Source: Mesotaenium endlicherianum (taxonomy: Eukaryota > Streptophyta > Zygnematophyceae > Zygnematales > Mesotaeniaceae). From it: a DNA stretch of 64,000 nt. The translations under genes and the position numbers were made by a program. The stretch covers positions 486,245 through 550,244 of the forward strand of contig WELA01005182.1 in assembly GCA_009602735.1 (NCBI GenBank). Reading direction: 5' to 3'. Below the pieces are notes generated by a model, which did not search any database, was not told where the DNA came from, and worked only from the letters and a program-made list of their open reading frames with translations. Positions 1-15,411 of this stretch are shown here, in pieces; the first letter of the stretch is position 1, and each line of letters begins with the position of its first letter.

Positions 1-189
1 GGGGGGGTTAGGCGGGGGGGGATGAGGAGAGGGCAGCAGAAGATGAAGGAGGAGCTAAGAGGAAGGGAGGAGAGGAGAGCAGGAGAACCGAGGGGAGAGA
101 GACAAGGAAGACAGTATGAGTAGGAAGAAGAGAGAGGAGAAAGAGGAGAGTAAGAGTGAGAAGAAAGAGAGAAAAGCGGGAGAGCTCAC
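1..189. repeat. Purine-rich GA/GGA low-complexity intron sequence
   Basis: A run of G and A with GAGG, AGGAG and AGAAG words fills the start of the window. On the minus strand it is a long polypyrimidine intron following the DPM1 exon donor. No coding signal was seen beyond the exon. Confidence 0.6.
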
Positions 190-341
190 GACGGTGTCCT
201 CGCCGTACACGCGCTGCAGCTGCCGCACGACATCCTGCGTGCCGTCGGGGCTGTTGTCGTCGATCACAATGATCTCAAAGCCCACGTCCCTGCTCAACTC
301 GGTCACCAGGAATCGCCCAGTCAGCAGGTCAACGCAGTTGA
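190..341 (-). CDS. DPM1: Internal exon of dolichol-phosphate mannosyltransferase (partial)
   Basis: The exon translates to a GT2-family glycosyltransferase stretch: a FEIIVIDDNSPDGTQDVV motif followed by RQLQRVYGED, which is the nucleotide-sugar-binding start of dolichol-phosphate mannosyltransferase. This enzyme transfers mannose from GDP-Man to dolichol phosphate at the ER membrane for N-glycans, GPI anchors and O-mannosylation. The exon is bounded by an acceptor (AACCCAG before 341) and a donor (GTGAGC after 190). Its first two bases complete a codon from an upstream exon. The N-terminal exon with the start codon was not found upstream, and the rest of the gene would lie left of position 1. 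Identity rests on this one conserved exon. A fragment or pseudogene cannot be excluded, but the frame and splice sites are clean. Confidence 0.75.
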
Positions 342-2768
<2,427 letters not shown>

Positions 2769-5700
2769 CTACTCTAAGTCCTCCAGGAGCGCGAACGTGT
2801 TCCGCAGGGGAAGCCTTGACCCCTCTCCCATCTGGCCGGGCACTTTCACCTGCCCGCTCTGCTCCCTTTTCTGCCCGGAACGGCCGGTCAAGGCTGCCAC
2901 ATAGGAGGACTTCCGAGCCACCTGTGAGAAGCCCTCACTGTCACCGCCCACCACTCTGCCTCTTGGGTTCCCTCTAGCATCCGCCTTCTTTGCCTGTCCT
3001 CCCACCAATTTGCTGGAGAGCCAGGGGATGCCACTTGGCATTCCTGTCTGAATTCTGGCCACCTTCAGATCGCCATCCTTCTTCATCCGCAGCGATCTCA
3101 GCCTTCCAACTGAAACCTGGGGCGGCGTGTGGTAGCCCTTCTGCCAGCTGGCGGCCATGGACTCCCTCAGCAGCCGCGACAGCTTGAGCTCGGTTGGGGC
3201 TGCCAGCTGTATTTCCTGGAAGAAGCCTTCCCACGTCTGCACCCCCAGGATCCTGTACCATGCCTCCTGCAGCGCTTTGGGGACACCTGGCGCTGGAAAG
3301 CCGTAGCGCTTGTAGTAGCCCGCCAGCAGGGCGTCCGGCGTGGTGCCACTGGGCCTCACCAGGGACAGGAACGCCACCTGCATGCCGATTGTGCATGCAA
3401 CGTAGTCCAGGTCAGCCTTCAGGGGGGGGTTGGAGGGCCGGGTTGTGACTTGGGAGGGTCTCATCGCTGGAAACACGGACCTATGCATGAAAGAGGTGTC
3501 AGGGCACGAAGTCGGGAGGAGAGGGGAGGGGAGAGGGAACAGGGTGCTGACCTGGAACATGAGGAGGCAGCGCGAGACGGATGTCGCTTCAAAAGTGGCC
3601 GCTAGGCGGTAGGGCGACGCCGTGTCGGCCTCGATGAACGCCAGCTCGGGGTACTCCCGGCCCTCGCGCGCGCTCAGCATCCAGCGCACCTGCCTGCCCC
3701 CACGCCCCCCCCCCACCCCAGTGCATGCGCGCACACGCCTTCAGTGTCCATGCATCTCATCAGACATCTTATCTTAGCACCCACCGGGAGGAGCTGAGAA
3801 GGAATCGATCGTGAAGCATTTAGAGCCCAAAATAGTATTTGATATAGTTACAAAGTAAATATCGTCAAAGAATATGATGAGTGCGGTCGCGGGTAAGCGT
3901 GTGCATGTCCACACATGCATGCCGGCAGCTGTAGATCACCTGATGAACGTCTCTCTAACGATGGGGCCCGCGAGGGCGCCCCACGAGAGGGGTTCGGGGA
4001 CAATCGACAGCAGCACCAGGAGCTCCCCGATGTCAGGTGTCGCGCTCTTGTGCCGCGCAGCCTCCGATTGCGCAAATCTGAGCAGCCGCGTGGCGGCAGC
4101 CGACTGCAGCTGCGGGTACTTGCTGGCGAGCGCCAGCAGCATGTGGTGCAGCTGGCAGTAGCCCTGCAGCCGCCGCAGCACCAGCAGCAGCAGCAGCAGC
4201 AGGAGGGAAAAGGGACGTTAGTGATGGCGTCGACAGTCATCACCAGTTCTTTGCATGTTCTCTCATACTTTGGAGTGGAGGTAATTGTGAAGGAATTGCT
4301 GACGACGGGAACGTGCAATCATTTGCATCAGCTTTACAAATAGCACTTTGCCTCAAGACTTCACACGGGAAAGAGGTTCAGTCTTCTGCTTGTATGCACA
4401 TGCCCACCAGCAAGCAGGGTCTGACAGATGGCGGTACCTGAATGGCGTGCTCTGACGCGTGAAGCGCCGCTAAGCGAGCGGGGGCTTTCCTGGCTCGGCG
4501 CTGCCTGCTCCTCCGACAGCTGGCACACTCACAGCCTTCCACGTAGTCCTCCACCACTGGCTCAGGCTTGGCTTCCTTCATGAAGCTCACCACCATGCCT
4601 GCACTCGTCCAGGTATGCGTATAGCGGGCAGACTTCAGATGTTAATCAGAGAGCATACATCTGCTTTTCTCCTCAGTTTAGTGCGTGCGTATGGAGGCGC
4701 TTACCTATAAAGTGTACAAGGAAAAAAAATGCAGAAAGTTGCATTGCCATGCCACTAGTCCCGATTCCCCAGAGAGAAGCCCAGCCCTCCCCCCACCGGC
4801 ACACGCGCTGACATCCTACTTTCCTATTAAACCCAAATTGAACACGCGCAGCAGCTGCAGCCTGACGAGCAGTCTAACAGCAAAGAAGCCCGTGCCAAGC
4901 GCGACACGGCGACAATCGTGGCACTCGGGAAGCATATGCAAGCCCTTGATTGCTCACCATTCATCATTTTGGGGATGATGTCGAGCGCCACCAAGGGGTC
5001 AAACGCTCCCCCCTTCCCCCTGCTGCCGACCCACGCCTGGTAGGCGGCCCAGGTGGGTGGGGCCGCTTCGTCCGCCAGGAAGTGCAGTGTCGCCTCCAGA
5101 TACGGGAGCGCCCTGTTGGCATGAGCCTCGTCCAGCAGCAGGGGCAGCCACCTGTCAAAGGGCGCATTCCACACCCCCTTTCGCACATGGTGCTCAAAGT
5201 AGGCCTCCCGCGAGACGAGCGTGAGATCAGACGAGAGACCCTGCAGACGCTTCAGGTGGGGTGGGGGTTGCTTGGAGAAGAGTGTGGACACTTGGGGACG
5301 GTTTGACGCCGGGCGGAGCTCCAGGCTGAGGCCGATGCCCAGAATATCCTGCGGGGTCAAAAGAGTCGAGGGGCGAGGGCGTGAGACAAGCTTGAGTGAG
5401 AGCAAGCACGAGCAAGCTGGTGCTTGCACATGAGGGAGCCTGTTCACTAATAGGAACTAAACTGCCCACCCTCCCCACCCCGGACAAATACTCTAATATG
5501 CACAGGGGAGACCGGGGGCAATGATCATCAAACAAGTCCGAGACGTAATGGATGCTTCTGACAAGGTGTGGAACAGCATGTATGTTCGACACATTCAGAC
5601 TCCCTTCGTTGCGCACCTCAGCGTAGGACAGCTTGGTGGTGAAGCACAACAGCTGGCGCCGCAGCCACACGCCCCTCTCGCGCGCCACCGCCGCCACGCG

Positions 5701-6814
5701 CGCGCTTGCGCGCACCACTCCAACCAGTGCCTTGGCATCCAGACGCTCCAGGACCGCCACCAGGCAGTCGTCCGGCAGCGTGCTTAACCCGGCAGGACCC
5801 AGCACCACCTGCTGCGCTTGCCCCCCATTGCTGTGCTCTCCGTTGACCCCGAATGGCTCCTTGCTGACTTCAGCACTGACGTCAATGGACTGCGGCATGT
5901 CATCATCGCTTTCACGCTCAAATATTAGGACGTCATTGCCACTGCCAGCCTCCATACCAGCCCCAGGAGACTCTTCGGCAGCTGCTCCCCCATAGAGCCC
6001 CCGAGCCTTGTCCCGATTAGGCCACCACTCCTTCAAGAGTACGGTGCCCGCCCCCCGCATGCCACGTGGCACGTGGGGGTTGGCCTCCGGCCCGCTGAAG
6101 CCGCAGGCGAGGCACTTGTACTTTCGCGCGCTCCTGCTGGCCGTCATGACCGCCCGGCTGCTGCTGTAGCCCCGGGCGGTGCCACCGTACTCTTGGGGGA
6201 TGTTCTCGGCGAAGAGAAAGGACTGCAGCTGCAGCAGCAGGCTCTGCACGCTGTACGCGCCCGACCAACCCATGTAGGGCTCCCCGTAGCGTCGCGGGTC
6301 CTTGAGCATGTCCAGGCACACGTAGGGGTGCTCCTCCGTGCCTGCAGTCATGCGCCAAGTGGCACATATGTTAGTGAAACGTTGCGGTGACGATCGAGCA
6401 AGAAGCATTCCTCGAAGATTTGACAAGTTCATTTCTCACAAGAGGGAGAGAGAATACCGACATTAATTGTTTGCATTTTTGCGATAAGCATGATACTGGC
6501 TTCTTACCTAGCCAGCTGTAGAAGACGTTGGGGTGCTCTAGCCTGGAGCAGAGGCGCACTGACGGGGGCTCCAAGGGATACGCGGGGGGGAACTGCAGCA
6601 CCACGTGGAAAGTGATGCCCTTGTACGGCCCGTCATCGGGCTTCAAGTTGCAATGCCACTGGCTGAGATCGTTCTCGAGGGGAGTGGCGGTGACACATGG
6701 CAGCGGCTCAGCAAGCACCTCCTTGAGGTCCCTCTGTAGCCTCCTGACAGCTGCTGGAGGGAGCGCAACGGAGGAGGGGCCTCGCTGGACACTTGTTCCA
6801 CTTGGCTGCTCCAT
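2769..6814 (-). CDS. E2 ubiquitin-conjugating / F-box fusion protein, seven exons, 865 aa
   Basis: Predicted exons, in transcript order: 6814-6508, 6341-5617, 5348-4958, 4598-4438, 4163-3940, 3693-3552, 3416-2769. All introns are GT-AG, phases agree at every junction, and the sum is 2598 nt, exactly 866 codons including the stop. Residues about 20-160 form a UBC (E2) fold: QWHCNL, GPYKGITFHVVLQFPPAYP, HPN at 94-96 and the active-site Cys at 111 in YVCLDML, with the HPN-Cys segment split by intron 1. A CLAC pair follows near 179-182. Residues about 288-335 form an F-box (LPDDCLVAVLERLDAKAL...VWLRRQL), which normally binds Skp1 in SCF ligases. The remaining roughly 520 residues include a Cys-rich CECASCRR patch and conserved-looking helical blocks, but no family I can name. 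The start is the first ATG on an open frame before QPSGTSVQ. A broken tandem duplicate lies at 8893-24806. Inference: one protein could bring its own E2 to an SCF complex. Exon calls are strong; the function is inferred. Confidence 0.85.
4164..4203. repeat. CAG/CTG trinucleotide run at an intron acceptor
   Basis: About eight CAG triplets (minus strand CTG) sit directly before the acceptor of exon 5 of the E2/F-box gene, within its polypyrimidine tract. The duplicate gene at 10244-10260 lacks the expansion, so the run arose after the duplication or was lost in the copy. Confidence 0.7.
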
Positions 6815-8892
6815 GGTCCTAAATTTGATGGTCGAGAAGCGCTTTTTGCTGTTCAAAAAATTTTACGGCTATACCAAAGCAGGCTTTTTAGTGCTAGTCA
6901 CGGTACGTAGGAGAGCCAGACTATTGCGTTAGCCTGGCTCCTGAAGATGAGGGAACGAGTATACTCTGGAAGGACAAGATGTGAATGATAACTGTAGTTA
7001 TATATGTAAGTGATTGACTGCGACTGTCCTAATTTTCTGCTCTGATTTCCAGAAGGCGTCTCTATATATACAACCAGGCTGGAGAGCTATTGGTGTGCTC
7101 CTGCTCAAGTTCGCAAGGCCAAGTGATCACGTCTTCTTGTGGTTCTTCCTGAAGTCAATGTGCCTCAAGAGTCAAATATGAGTCAAGTAGTATGTCGGTC
7201 CTGTGGGACCTGGTGGGACTCGTGACTTCGGGCTTCAGTTCATTTCAGCTTTGTACCCTCGCTTTGGTCGGGGTGTCACATCTAGCGGCCTGCATTTCTC
7301 GACTTTCGATAATCAAGCTGTGACCTGTAAGTTCTGAACTTGGCCAAGCAGAGCCAAGTTGGTGCCAATGGTGCCAAGCGTACCATGTGGTTCCACGTAA
7401 TTGAATCGAGCTGAAGCAGAATCGGCGGTGGTTGGCTGGTCAAGGTCGGGTCAAGGAGGTCAAGATTTAATCAGGCGCGACCGGGCGTGATAGCATTTTG
7501 AATGTTGAAATGAGCGTTGTCACTAGCAATGAGCGTAATGGTTGCTGATGGTCCGACGCTGAGTAATGACGCAGCTACGACGAGGCATGCGGGGTCTGGG
7601 AAACCATCCCCAGCGCAATGGGACCGCACTGTAAGCGTAGATGTTGGTGGGGTGTGGTGGGATGTGGACTGGAGAACTTGGAGCAGTGTGGTTCTTTGAC
7701 GTCGTCGCCACTGATGCGACCAGGTGCGACCCGGGTCCCAACTCACGCGATATGCCAAAAGGTGACGTCGATACATGAGTGGAAGTTCAGCTACCGCTGC
7801 AATCAGACGTGACTCAAGGTCACTGATTCATTGTCTGGAGTGGTCTATAGCACTTCGTAAAAAACCTGGCATTTTCTTACTGCACATCAGCAAGTCACCA
7901 ATCTGTTCCAATGTGCAAGGCAACATCTTTTCACTCAATAGGCTGGAATATAGCTTTGAATAATATTGTGCCATAGTATGTGGCACATGCTTGCAAGGAG
8001 GAGAAGCATGTACATCCGACAATTGGGGATTTAAGTTACCTACCTCTCTTATGCTTACGTTGGTCATGGGTGGTTGGGGGGTAACCCTAGTACTGTATTG
8101 CGAGAAAATTACACTCTTTAAGACTTGTGGTGAGTGATCAAAACTTCAAACATGATGCGAATCACTATAACACAACAATTCACAGCTGGGCCTGTTTGCG
8201 ACCTATCTTTGTAAGCCTACGTAAGACAGGTGAGTGTTCTTGCAACAATATTTTTGCTCACATCCATCTTTCTCAGCAAGCAGTAATAACATCATTGCGT
8301 GGGTGAAAAGTATCACTCGTCACAGCTGCAAGAGCACGTGGTAAATGGCATGCATATGATACATGACCTGTAGCTTAGGCATGTGGTCAACTATCTCGCT
8401 GTGTCCTGCGAAAGACCTAGGGGTGAACCTTTCTTCCAACTATACTACTGCTACCTTCTCAGAAAGCAGTATCATCGTGGGAGGAAAGCATCACCCCTCA
8501 TCTTTCAAATGTGTGTAGTTAGAGATCAACAAGGCAGCAGATTTAAAACAACCCTGACATATAGTACACTGCTGCACTTTTCTGATGCCTAATTCTGGCA
8601 GTGGACCTGTAGTCCATCCGATGAGTCTAATTTACTAGCGCTCTGGCAATCTCTTCCCACCCCTTCCCACCCACGCACCTCGGCTACTTCTGGGCACCCT
8701 AATTTTTTGCAAGCCCATTGACGATTGCACTCTCCAGCTAGAGCAGGCCTTCATTTTTCTTTCAACCCCAAATCCCTCCCTAGTCTCCCAGCTGGAAAGC
8801 TCGCATCATCTGTCAACACTACCAAATGCTGGGCTGCCCTGACCTGAGGGCCTTCATGTCGCCACTTGTCACCACGTGAAGGCTACCCTGCA
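6815..8892. other. Spacer between the E2/F-box gene and its duplicate, nothing recognised
   Basis: This 2-kb stretch lies upstream of the intact gene's start and downstream of the duplicate's end, so it should include the promoter of the intact gene and the 3' flank of the copy. No convincing exon, RNA gene or repeat was seen. No clear TATA box could be assigned with confidence near 6815-6950. Confidence 0.5.
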
Positions 8893-10480
8893 GCCTCCTC
8901 CTCTGAAAAATCCTCGAGGAGCGCAAAAGCGTTCTGCAGGAAGAGACTCGGCCCCTCTTCCATGTAGTACGGAGCTTTCACCTGCCCATTCCGCTCTCTT
9001 CTCTGCTTGGAGCCGGCTAGTGAGGTTGCCCCGTAGGACTTGCGAGCCACCTCTGGGAAGGTCGCATTGTCACCAACCACCACGTTGCCTCTTTCTTCCC
9101 CTCGACCATCCTCCTCCTTTGCTTGCACTCCCCCCATTTGCTGGACAGCCAGGGGATTCCACTTGGCGCAACGACGTGGCCTGTGCCACCTGTAATGAGT
9201 GGTCTTTGAACGCCCGCATTAGTTTCAATCTTTGTGTGCTCTGGGGAGCCCTTGTGCCAGCTGGTGACAACATACTCCCTCAACAATCGCGACAACTGGA
9301 GCTCGCTCGGGGGTGCCAGCTATATCTCCTGGAAGAAGCCTTCCCACGTTTGCACCCCCAGGATCNGCACCCTCAGGATCCTGTACCACGCGTCCTGCAG
9401 CGCCTTGGGGACACCTGGCGCCAGGAAGCCGTAGCGCTTGTAGTAGCCCGCCAGCAGGGCGTCTGGCGTGGTGTTACGTGGCTTCGCCAGATAAAAGAAC
9501 GTCACCAGCATGTCGACAGCACACGCAGAGCAGAGTAAGTTCAAAACTTCAAGCTTGAGGTGAGAGCTGCGCCGCAAAAGGAGCATGTCCTTGCCAGATG
9601 CTCACACCTCTCCAAATGTAAAAGTGTATATTTACAGACATGCCTAAGAGGGGGGGAGAGGGGCAGCGGGGTGCTGACCTGGAACATGAGGAGGCAGCGC
9701 GAGACAGATGTCTCCGCGAAGGTGGCCGCCAGGCGGTAGGGTGACTCCGCATCGGACTCGATGATTGCCAGCTCAGGTTACACCTGGCCCTCCCCATCTC
9801 CCAGCATCCAACGCACCCGCCTGCTCCCCCACTCCCCAATTCCAACTCCATCAACAGTCTGAGCAGCCAGCGCAAGGAATAGAGAACAGGGGATAACTTC
9901 AAAGATCCTATGCACGCGAGACAATTTACTTCCCCTTTTACTCCTCCAGTTACAAATAGTGAGTGCAAGCACACATGTGTCTTGTGGCTAAGGACTCAGG
10001 GAGTGCACACTGTACCTGATGAACGTCTCTTTGACAACGGGGCCTGCGATGGTGTCCCAGGAGAAGGAGTCGGGGACAATTGACAGCAGCACCAAGAGCT
10101 CCCCGATGTCAGGTGTCGCGCTCTTATGCCGCGCAGCCTCCGATTGCGCGAACCTGAGCAGCCGTGAGGCGGCAGCCGAGTGCAGCTGCAAGTACTTGCT
10201 GGCGAGCGCCAGCAACATGTGGTGCAGCTGGCAGTAGCCCTGCAGCCGCCGCAGCCATGAGGATTGATTCAAAAAATTGCAATGAGTACTGTATGACTTG
10301 AAACCTATTCGCATCATTCATCCCCCGTGCCCCGACGACTGCGGGCTTGCCACGTGGCAGCACCTGGATGGCATTCTTCGAGGCAGCACCGCCGAGCGCT
10401 TTGAGGCTTTCGCAGCTCGCGCCTCCCCGCTCACCTGACCTGTCGCAACGGCAGCCTGGTGGATGGTCCTCGGCCGGAGA

Positions 10481-10989
10481 GTAGTGAAACAGATAGATAA
10501 AGTACTTAGTGAAATATAATACTTAATCTATTCAAGACAAGGACCTTTGAACACAAGTGGTAGCTTCTTGAAACTTGAAAGAGAGATGGCTTCTTAAGAG
10601 TTGATATATTTCTGGATTTTGGCAAGTACAAGAGTGATTTTGGAATGTCTTTCTATGTTCTAGCTCTTGTTTATATACTTGCTACATAAGTAATTTCTAG
10701 GAAGGTGTATGTTGATGTGTTGGCACCCAATACATCCCAAAACTTGCCACCTCTTTCTAGAATAATGTACACATGTCCTTTTGACCTAAAAATGGCACAT
10801 TTGACTTTTGCCACGTGGAGTTCTTCTAGGTCTTTCCTCTCACTTCGAAAATGCCTTAGAAGGTTCAAAGAACATGAACCAAGTCACTAGAGTACCTATT
10901 CACACTTGAATCTACACAATACTACTCCAAATATATTTGAAAACATCAGATTATATGCAAACTAATATATTGTAACTCAAATCACTACA
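10481..10989 (-). repeat. Family A LTR (3' LTR of the first unit)
   Basis: About 509 bp. On the minus strand the family LTR reads TGTAGTGATTTGAG to CTGTTTCACTACA, with 8-bp inverted ends TGTAGTGA/TCACTACA. The LTR carries a TATA-like motif, GTATATAAAC on the minus strand. It abuts a polypurine tract at 10990-11001 and, on its other side, disrupted exon 4 of the E2/F-box duplicate. Confidence 0.9.
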
Positions 10990-11748
10990 TCACCCCCCCG
11001 ACAAAAAAAAGCTACGTCTCGGCGCATCAAGTCAGGTCTTACACATGTGGAGCAGACTAGTCAACAGCTTCAAGTCAGATGCCACACATGTGAAGAGGAT
11101 TAGTCCAAGGCGCCAAGTCAGGTGCTACACATGTAAGGTAGACTAGGCAAGGTCGTGAGTGGTGTGACCTTATTGGCTAGCCTACTCCTTGATGATAAAG
11201 AAAATTGTAGAAGTTGGCCCAGAATCTCCACAAATTTAAAAACTCATAGCATCCACAGAACTGCTCCAAATCTATAAGTTTTAGTGCCACACGGACCGCC
11301 TCGGAGAACTCTACCGCGTCACTGAAATTGAGAGCATTCTAATATTTGGAGTGTCGTTGAGAGTAGGCACTCCTCCAAATCTGTGCAGAAACTTCTGAAA
11401 ATCAAAAGTCCTTCTATACTTGTCCAAATTCTGCAAAGTAAGTCTCAAAATGGGCGCTGTTAGATGTTCTACCAGGTCTTGACTTTCAAAGCATTTCAAG
11501 TTCAGGGGAGTGCACAATGTCAGAAGGCATATTCTGCCCCTACAATGCTAGCAGCCTGACCCCCTGCTACTTAGAGCATCATATCTCTCTTACCAGTGCT
11601 CCAAATTGAAAAAACATGAGTTCTAAATGACCGGCTACTCATGGACTACAGCCACGTTCATTTTTAGAATTTATTATGCTGAGACCTATCACCAGTAGCA
11701 GTTTTAGTTTTCTGTCCAGAAACTACGAGAAGAGACGAGTGTCTAATG

Positions 11749-14700
11749 TCAATTTTTCCTCTTTCTTGTTCTTGCAGGTTGCCTCCAAGGGGTCTTCTGC
11801 TGCTTCTTGATGGTGGCAGGCTGCCTCCCTGAAGTCTTTGGGCTTCTAGTAGAGAGACTTGGGGCTGGTCCAAGATGGGGGTTGGCGGCATGGAAGCGCT
11901 TCAACTTTCTCTGAACTTTGTCAAGGTAGTGCGCCGCCACCCAACTATTCTCCGAATCTGGATATCCTTTCCACTTGATCAAATATTGCTGCTGTCTCCT
12001 GAAATTTCTCATAGCCACTATGTCTTCCACTTCGTACTCCAAATGATCATCCACTATTGTTGGGGCTGGTGGGGTTGTCACACGTCCTGGGAACTTATTG
12101 TCGGGTTGCACATGTGGCTTGAAGAGGGAAGCGTGGAATCCGGGGTCGATGTGCATAGTCTGGGGAAGTTCTAGCTTGAAAGCAACGGAATTGACTTGCT
12201 CGATAATCTTGAAGGGTCCCAAATACTTGGGAGAGAACTTGCTGCCGGCAGGCCTATTTTTTAGAGAAATATTTTTGGATGATAGTAACACGTTGTCACC
12301 CACTCTGTACGTAATTTCTCTTCTGGACTTGTTTGCGACTCTTGCTTGAGCATCTTGCGCCTGTTGTAGAGCTATGTTCGCTGCTGTAAGGGCCGCTTCC
12401 AATGTCTCCATAAAATCTGTGGCTGCAGGTACTTCATCATGGCCAGCCGTGAAGCTCAGTGGCGTGGTCGGATGGAAGCCATAGTTGAGGAAGAATGGGG
12501 ACTCTTGGGTAGAGGCCTGCGTAGTGTTGTTGTAGGCAAACTCGAGGGGGGTCAAGTACATGTCCCAGTCTTGCTCGAGGGTAGACACGTAGGCCTTTAG
12601 AGAGGTCTTTAGGGTACGATTCATACGCTCGGTTTGCCCATCTGATTGTGGGTGGTAGGCAGTAGACATATCCAGCGATGTACCCAAGTTCTTGAAGAGA
12701 TTTTTCCAGAAATGGCTTGTGAATCTTGGATCTCTATCTGACACAATTCTTGATGGTAGTCCATGGAGTCGGAAGATGTTGTCAAAGATGAGTCTTGCAA
12801 GTTGTGGTGCTGTAGCCTTAGTCGTCGTGGGAATAAAATGAGCCATCTTGGTAAGTCTGTCCACCACCGTGAGTATTGCATTATGGCCTCGAGGTGTCAC
12901 GGGCAAGTCCACGATAAGGTCCATTGAGATGTCCGTCCATTGTCTTTCGGGGATTGGTAGTGGTTGGAGGAGTCCTCCCGCCTTTTGCGATGATGGCTTG
13001 ATTCTTTGGCATGTGTCACAGCTCCTGCAGTACTCCTTGACTTGCTTAGACATGCCTGGCCAGCCTGTCCAGCAACAAGTCCTAGCTAGAACGCCCGTGG
13101 TCCTTAGGATTCCGAAGTGTCCTCGAAGAGGGTTGTCGTGTGCTTCTCGTAGAAGCAAGAGCCGGAGGTCTAAGTCATTAGGAACACATCTCTGGCCCGC
13201 GTCTTGCCTCACCCAATAATTGCCTTCTTGCTTCTTGTATGGGTCCAAGGCTGCTTCTCCGTTCTTGTAGTAAGGGTCTGGTTCATAGGAGGCTGAAAAT
13301 CGAGCTTCCAGATCTGTCTTCAGGGATGTCATCACTGCGTTTAATTGCAGTCTTGAGAGGGGGTCAACCGGGTTTATCTTGCCGGGCTGGTACTGAATCG
13401 TGATGTTGTATTGTTGCAAGTATCCGCTCCATCTTGCTTGTCTCCTTGAGAGATACGACTGCGTTTGGAGGTGCTTCAACGCTTCGTGGACCGTAGTGAC
13501 CAACACCTTGCGTCCTTCAACGTAGCAGCGCCAAACCTTCAAAACATGTATAATCGCCAATGCCTCTCGCTCCATGGTCTCGGCTGGATTTAGCTTCCTT
13601 GACTCGTAGGCAATGGGCTGCAGTCCCTTGCCTTGGTCTTGAAGCAGGATTGCTCCAATTGCATAGGAAGAGGCATCGGTGATGACGTGGAAGGGCCAAT
13701 CTGGGTTTGGACTTGGGAGTGTGAGCACCGGGGATGTCGTCAATCTTTGCTTCAATNGTTGGAATGCTTCCTTCTCTTTCTTGGTCCAAACATATGGCTT
13801 GTCCTTCTTGAGTAGATCCGTGAGAGGGGCTGCTATGTGCGAGAAGCTCCGGATGAATCTCCTGTACCAATTGGCAAATCCCAAGAATGACTGGAGTTCT
13901 TTCTTGGTCGTGGGGGTTGGCCACTCCTCCACCACCGTGGTCTTCTTGGGGTCCATCTTGATGCCGTCAGCGGTCACGTGGAGACCTAGGAACTCCACTT
14001 CTTGTTTGGCAAACTCGCACTTTGACTCCTTTGCAAATAGCTTGTTTTGCTTCAATACTTCAAGGACTTCTTTCAAGTGTCTCGCATGCTCTTCAAGGGT
14101 CTTGCTTTAGATAAGGATGTCATCGATGAATACCACAACAAATCTGTCCAATATGGGCTGAAATATGGTGTTCATCATTGTCATGAACGTTGTTGGCGCG
14201 TTGGTGAGTCCAAATGGCAGGACCATGAACTCAAAATATCCATATCTTGACCTAAACGCCGTTTTCTCTATGTCAGGTTCAGCAATGCGAATCTGGTGGT
14301 AACCGCTTCTCAAGTCCACCTTCGTGAAGTACTTGGCTCCAACCAGCCGGTCCATGAGCTCATCCATGCGCGGCAGCGGGTATCGATTCTTGATGGCGAT
14401 CTTGTTGAGGGCGCGATAGTCCACACACATCCTCAAGGTACCATCTTTCTTCTTGACAAATAGCACCGGGGCTCCAAATGGCGACTTGCTAGGTCGAACG
14501 TAGCCATCCTCCAGTAGCTCCTTGATTTGCTTCTTGACTTCGTCTAGCTCCGTGTATGACACTTTCAACGTAGGCCGAGAGATGGGCTTGCTTCCGGGCT
14601 CCAACTATATCCTGTGGTCTACAAATCTCTTGGGGGGTAAGCCCTTGGGCAATTCCGGGGAGAATACTCCTTTGTAGTCCTCTAAGACTTCTTGTATCTC

Positions 14701-15411
14701 CTTGGGATGGGGGCTGCCTTCTTGACTCTCGATGTCTTTCTTGATGTCTTTTGGCGTGATCAAGGCCAAAAGAAGCTCGTGTCCCTTCCTCACAAGTCTC
14801 TTGAGTTGGAGGGCGGACAATAGTATCTCGTGTGCCGGCTTCTGGATGTCTTGGGTCTGGATATTCTGGATTGCGCGCAAAATACAGATTCTTGAAGTGA
14901 TGTCATTCTTGATCTTGATAGTACCGGTCCTCCAATCAACTTGGGGGTTGTGCTTGGTCAACCAAGGCGTCCCTAGGATGACGTCGTACTTGCCCAATTG
15001 CATGGGGGAGAACACTACTCTATCCTTGAAGGACTTGATAGAGAGTGCCAAGGGGTACGTCTTCTTGGAAGGGGTAGTATAGGAGAATCCATCGGGCATC
15101 ATAATCTCCTCGTCGTGGTCAAGAGTTCGCATAGTAATACCGTGCTTGGTGGCAAAATCTGCAGCAATGAAGTTGCCTTGAGCTCCGCTATCCACCAAGA
15201 TGTGGACCTTCTCTCCTCCAAGGTAACCTCTCAAACTCATTGGGGCTGGAACGTCGTCTTCAACGGGGGTCTCCACCTCACTTGGCGTGTTGCCTTCTCG
15301 TGAAGTGGGTCTTGGGGTGGTAGGCTCCTGGCCTACCGGCGCTGTCCGTTTTTTGACAACTTTTTGGGGCATGAAAGTGCACGATGGCCCTTTTCCTTGC
15401 AATAGAAGCAT
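11749..15411 (-). pseudogene. Pol region of the first family A unit (broken fossil)
   Basis: Domains are legible in order: aspartic protease ([10 protein letters not shown]), reverse transcriptase ([10 protein letters not shown]), RNase H, integrase zinc finger and DDE core ([22 protein letters not shown]), a GPY/F-like module and a C-terminal chromodomain ([16 protein letters not shown]). This order defines a Ty3/gypsy chromovirus. The region has a few breaks and is not a single open frame. It is very close to the pol of the neighbouring unit at 17923-21588. Confidence 0.85.

Noticed and set aside
11875-12174. Plus-strand frames opposite the pol regions, repeated at 18049 and 53652
   Set aside because: They are antisense shadows of the chromodomain end of pol, present wherever pol is.
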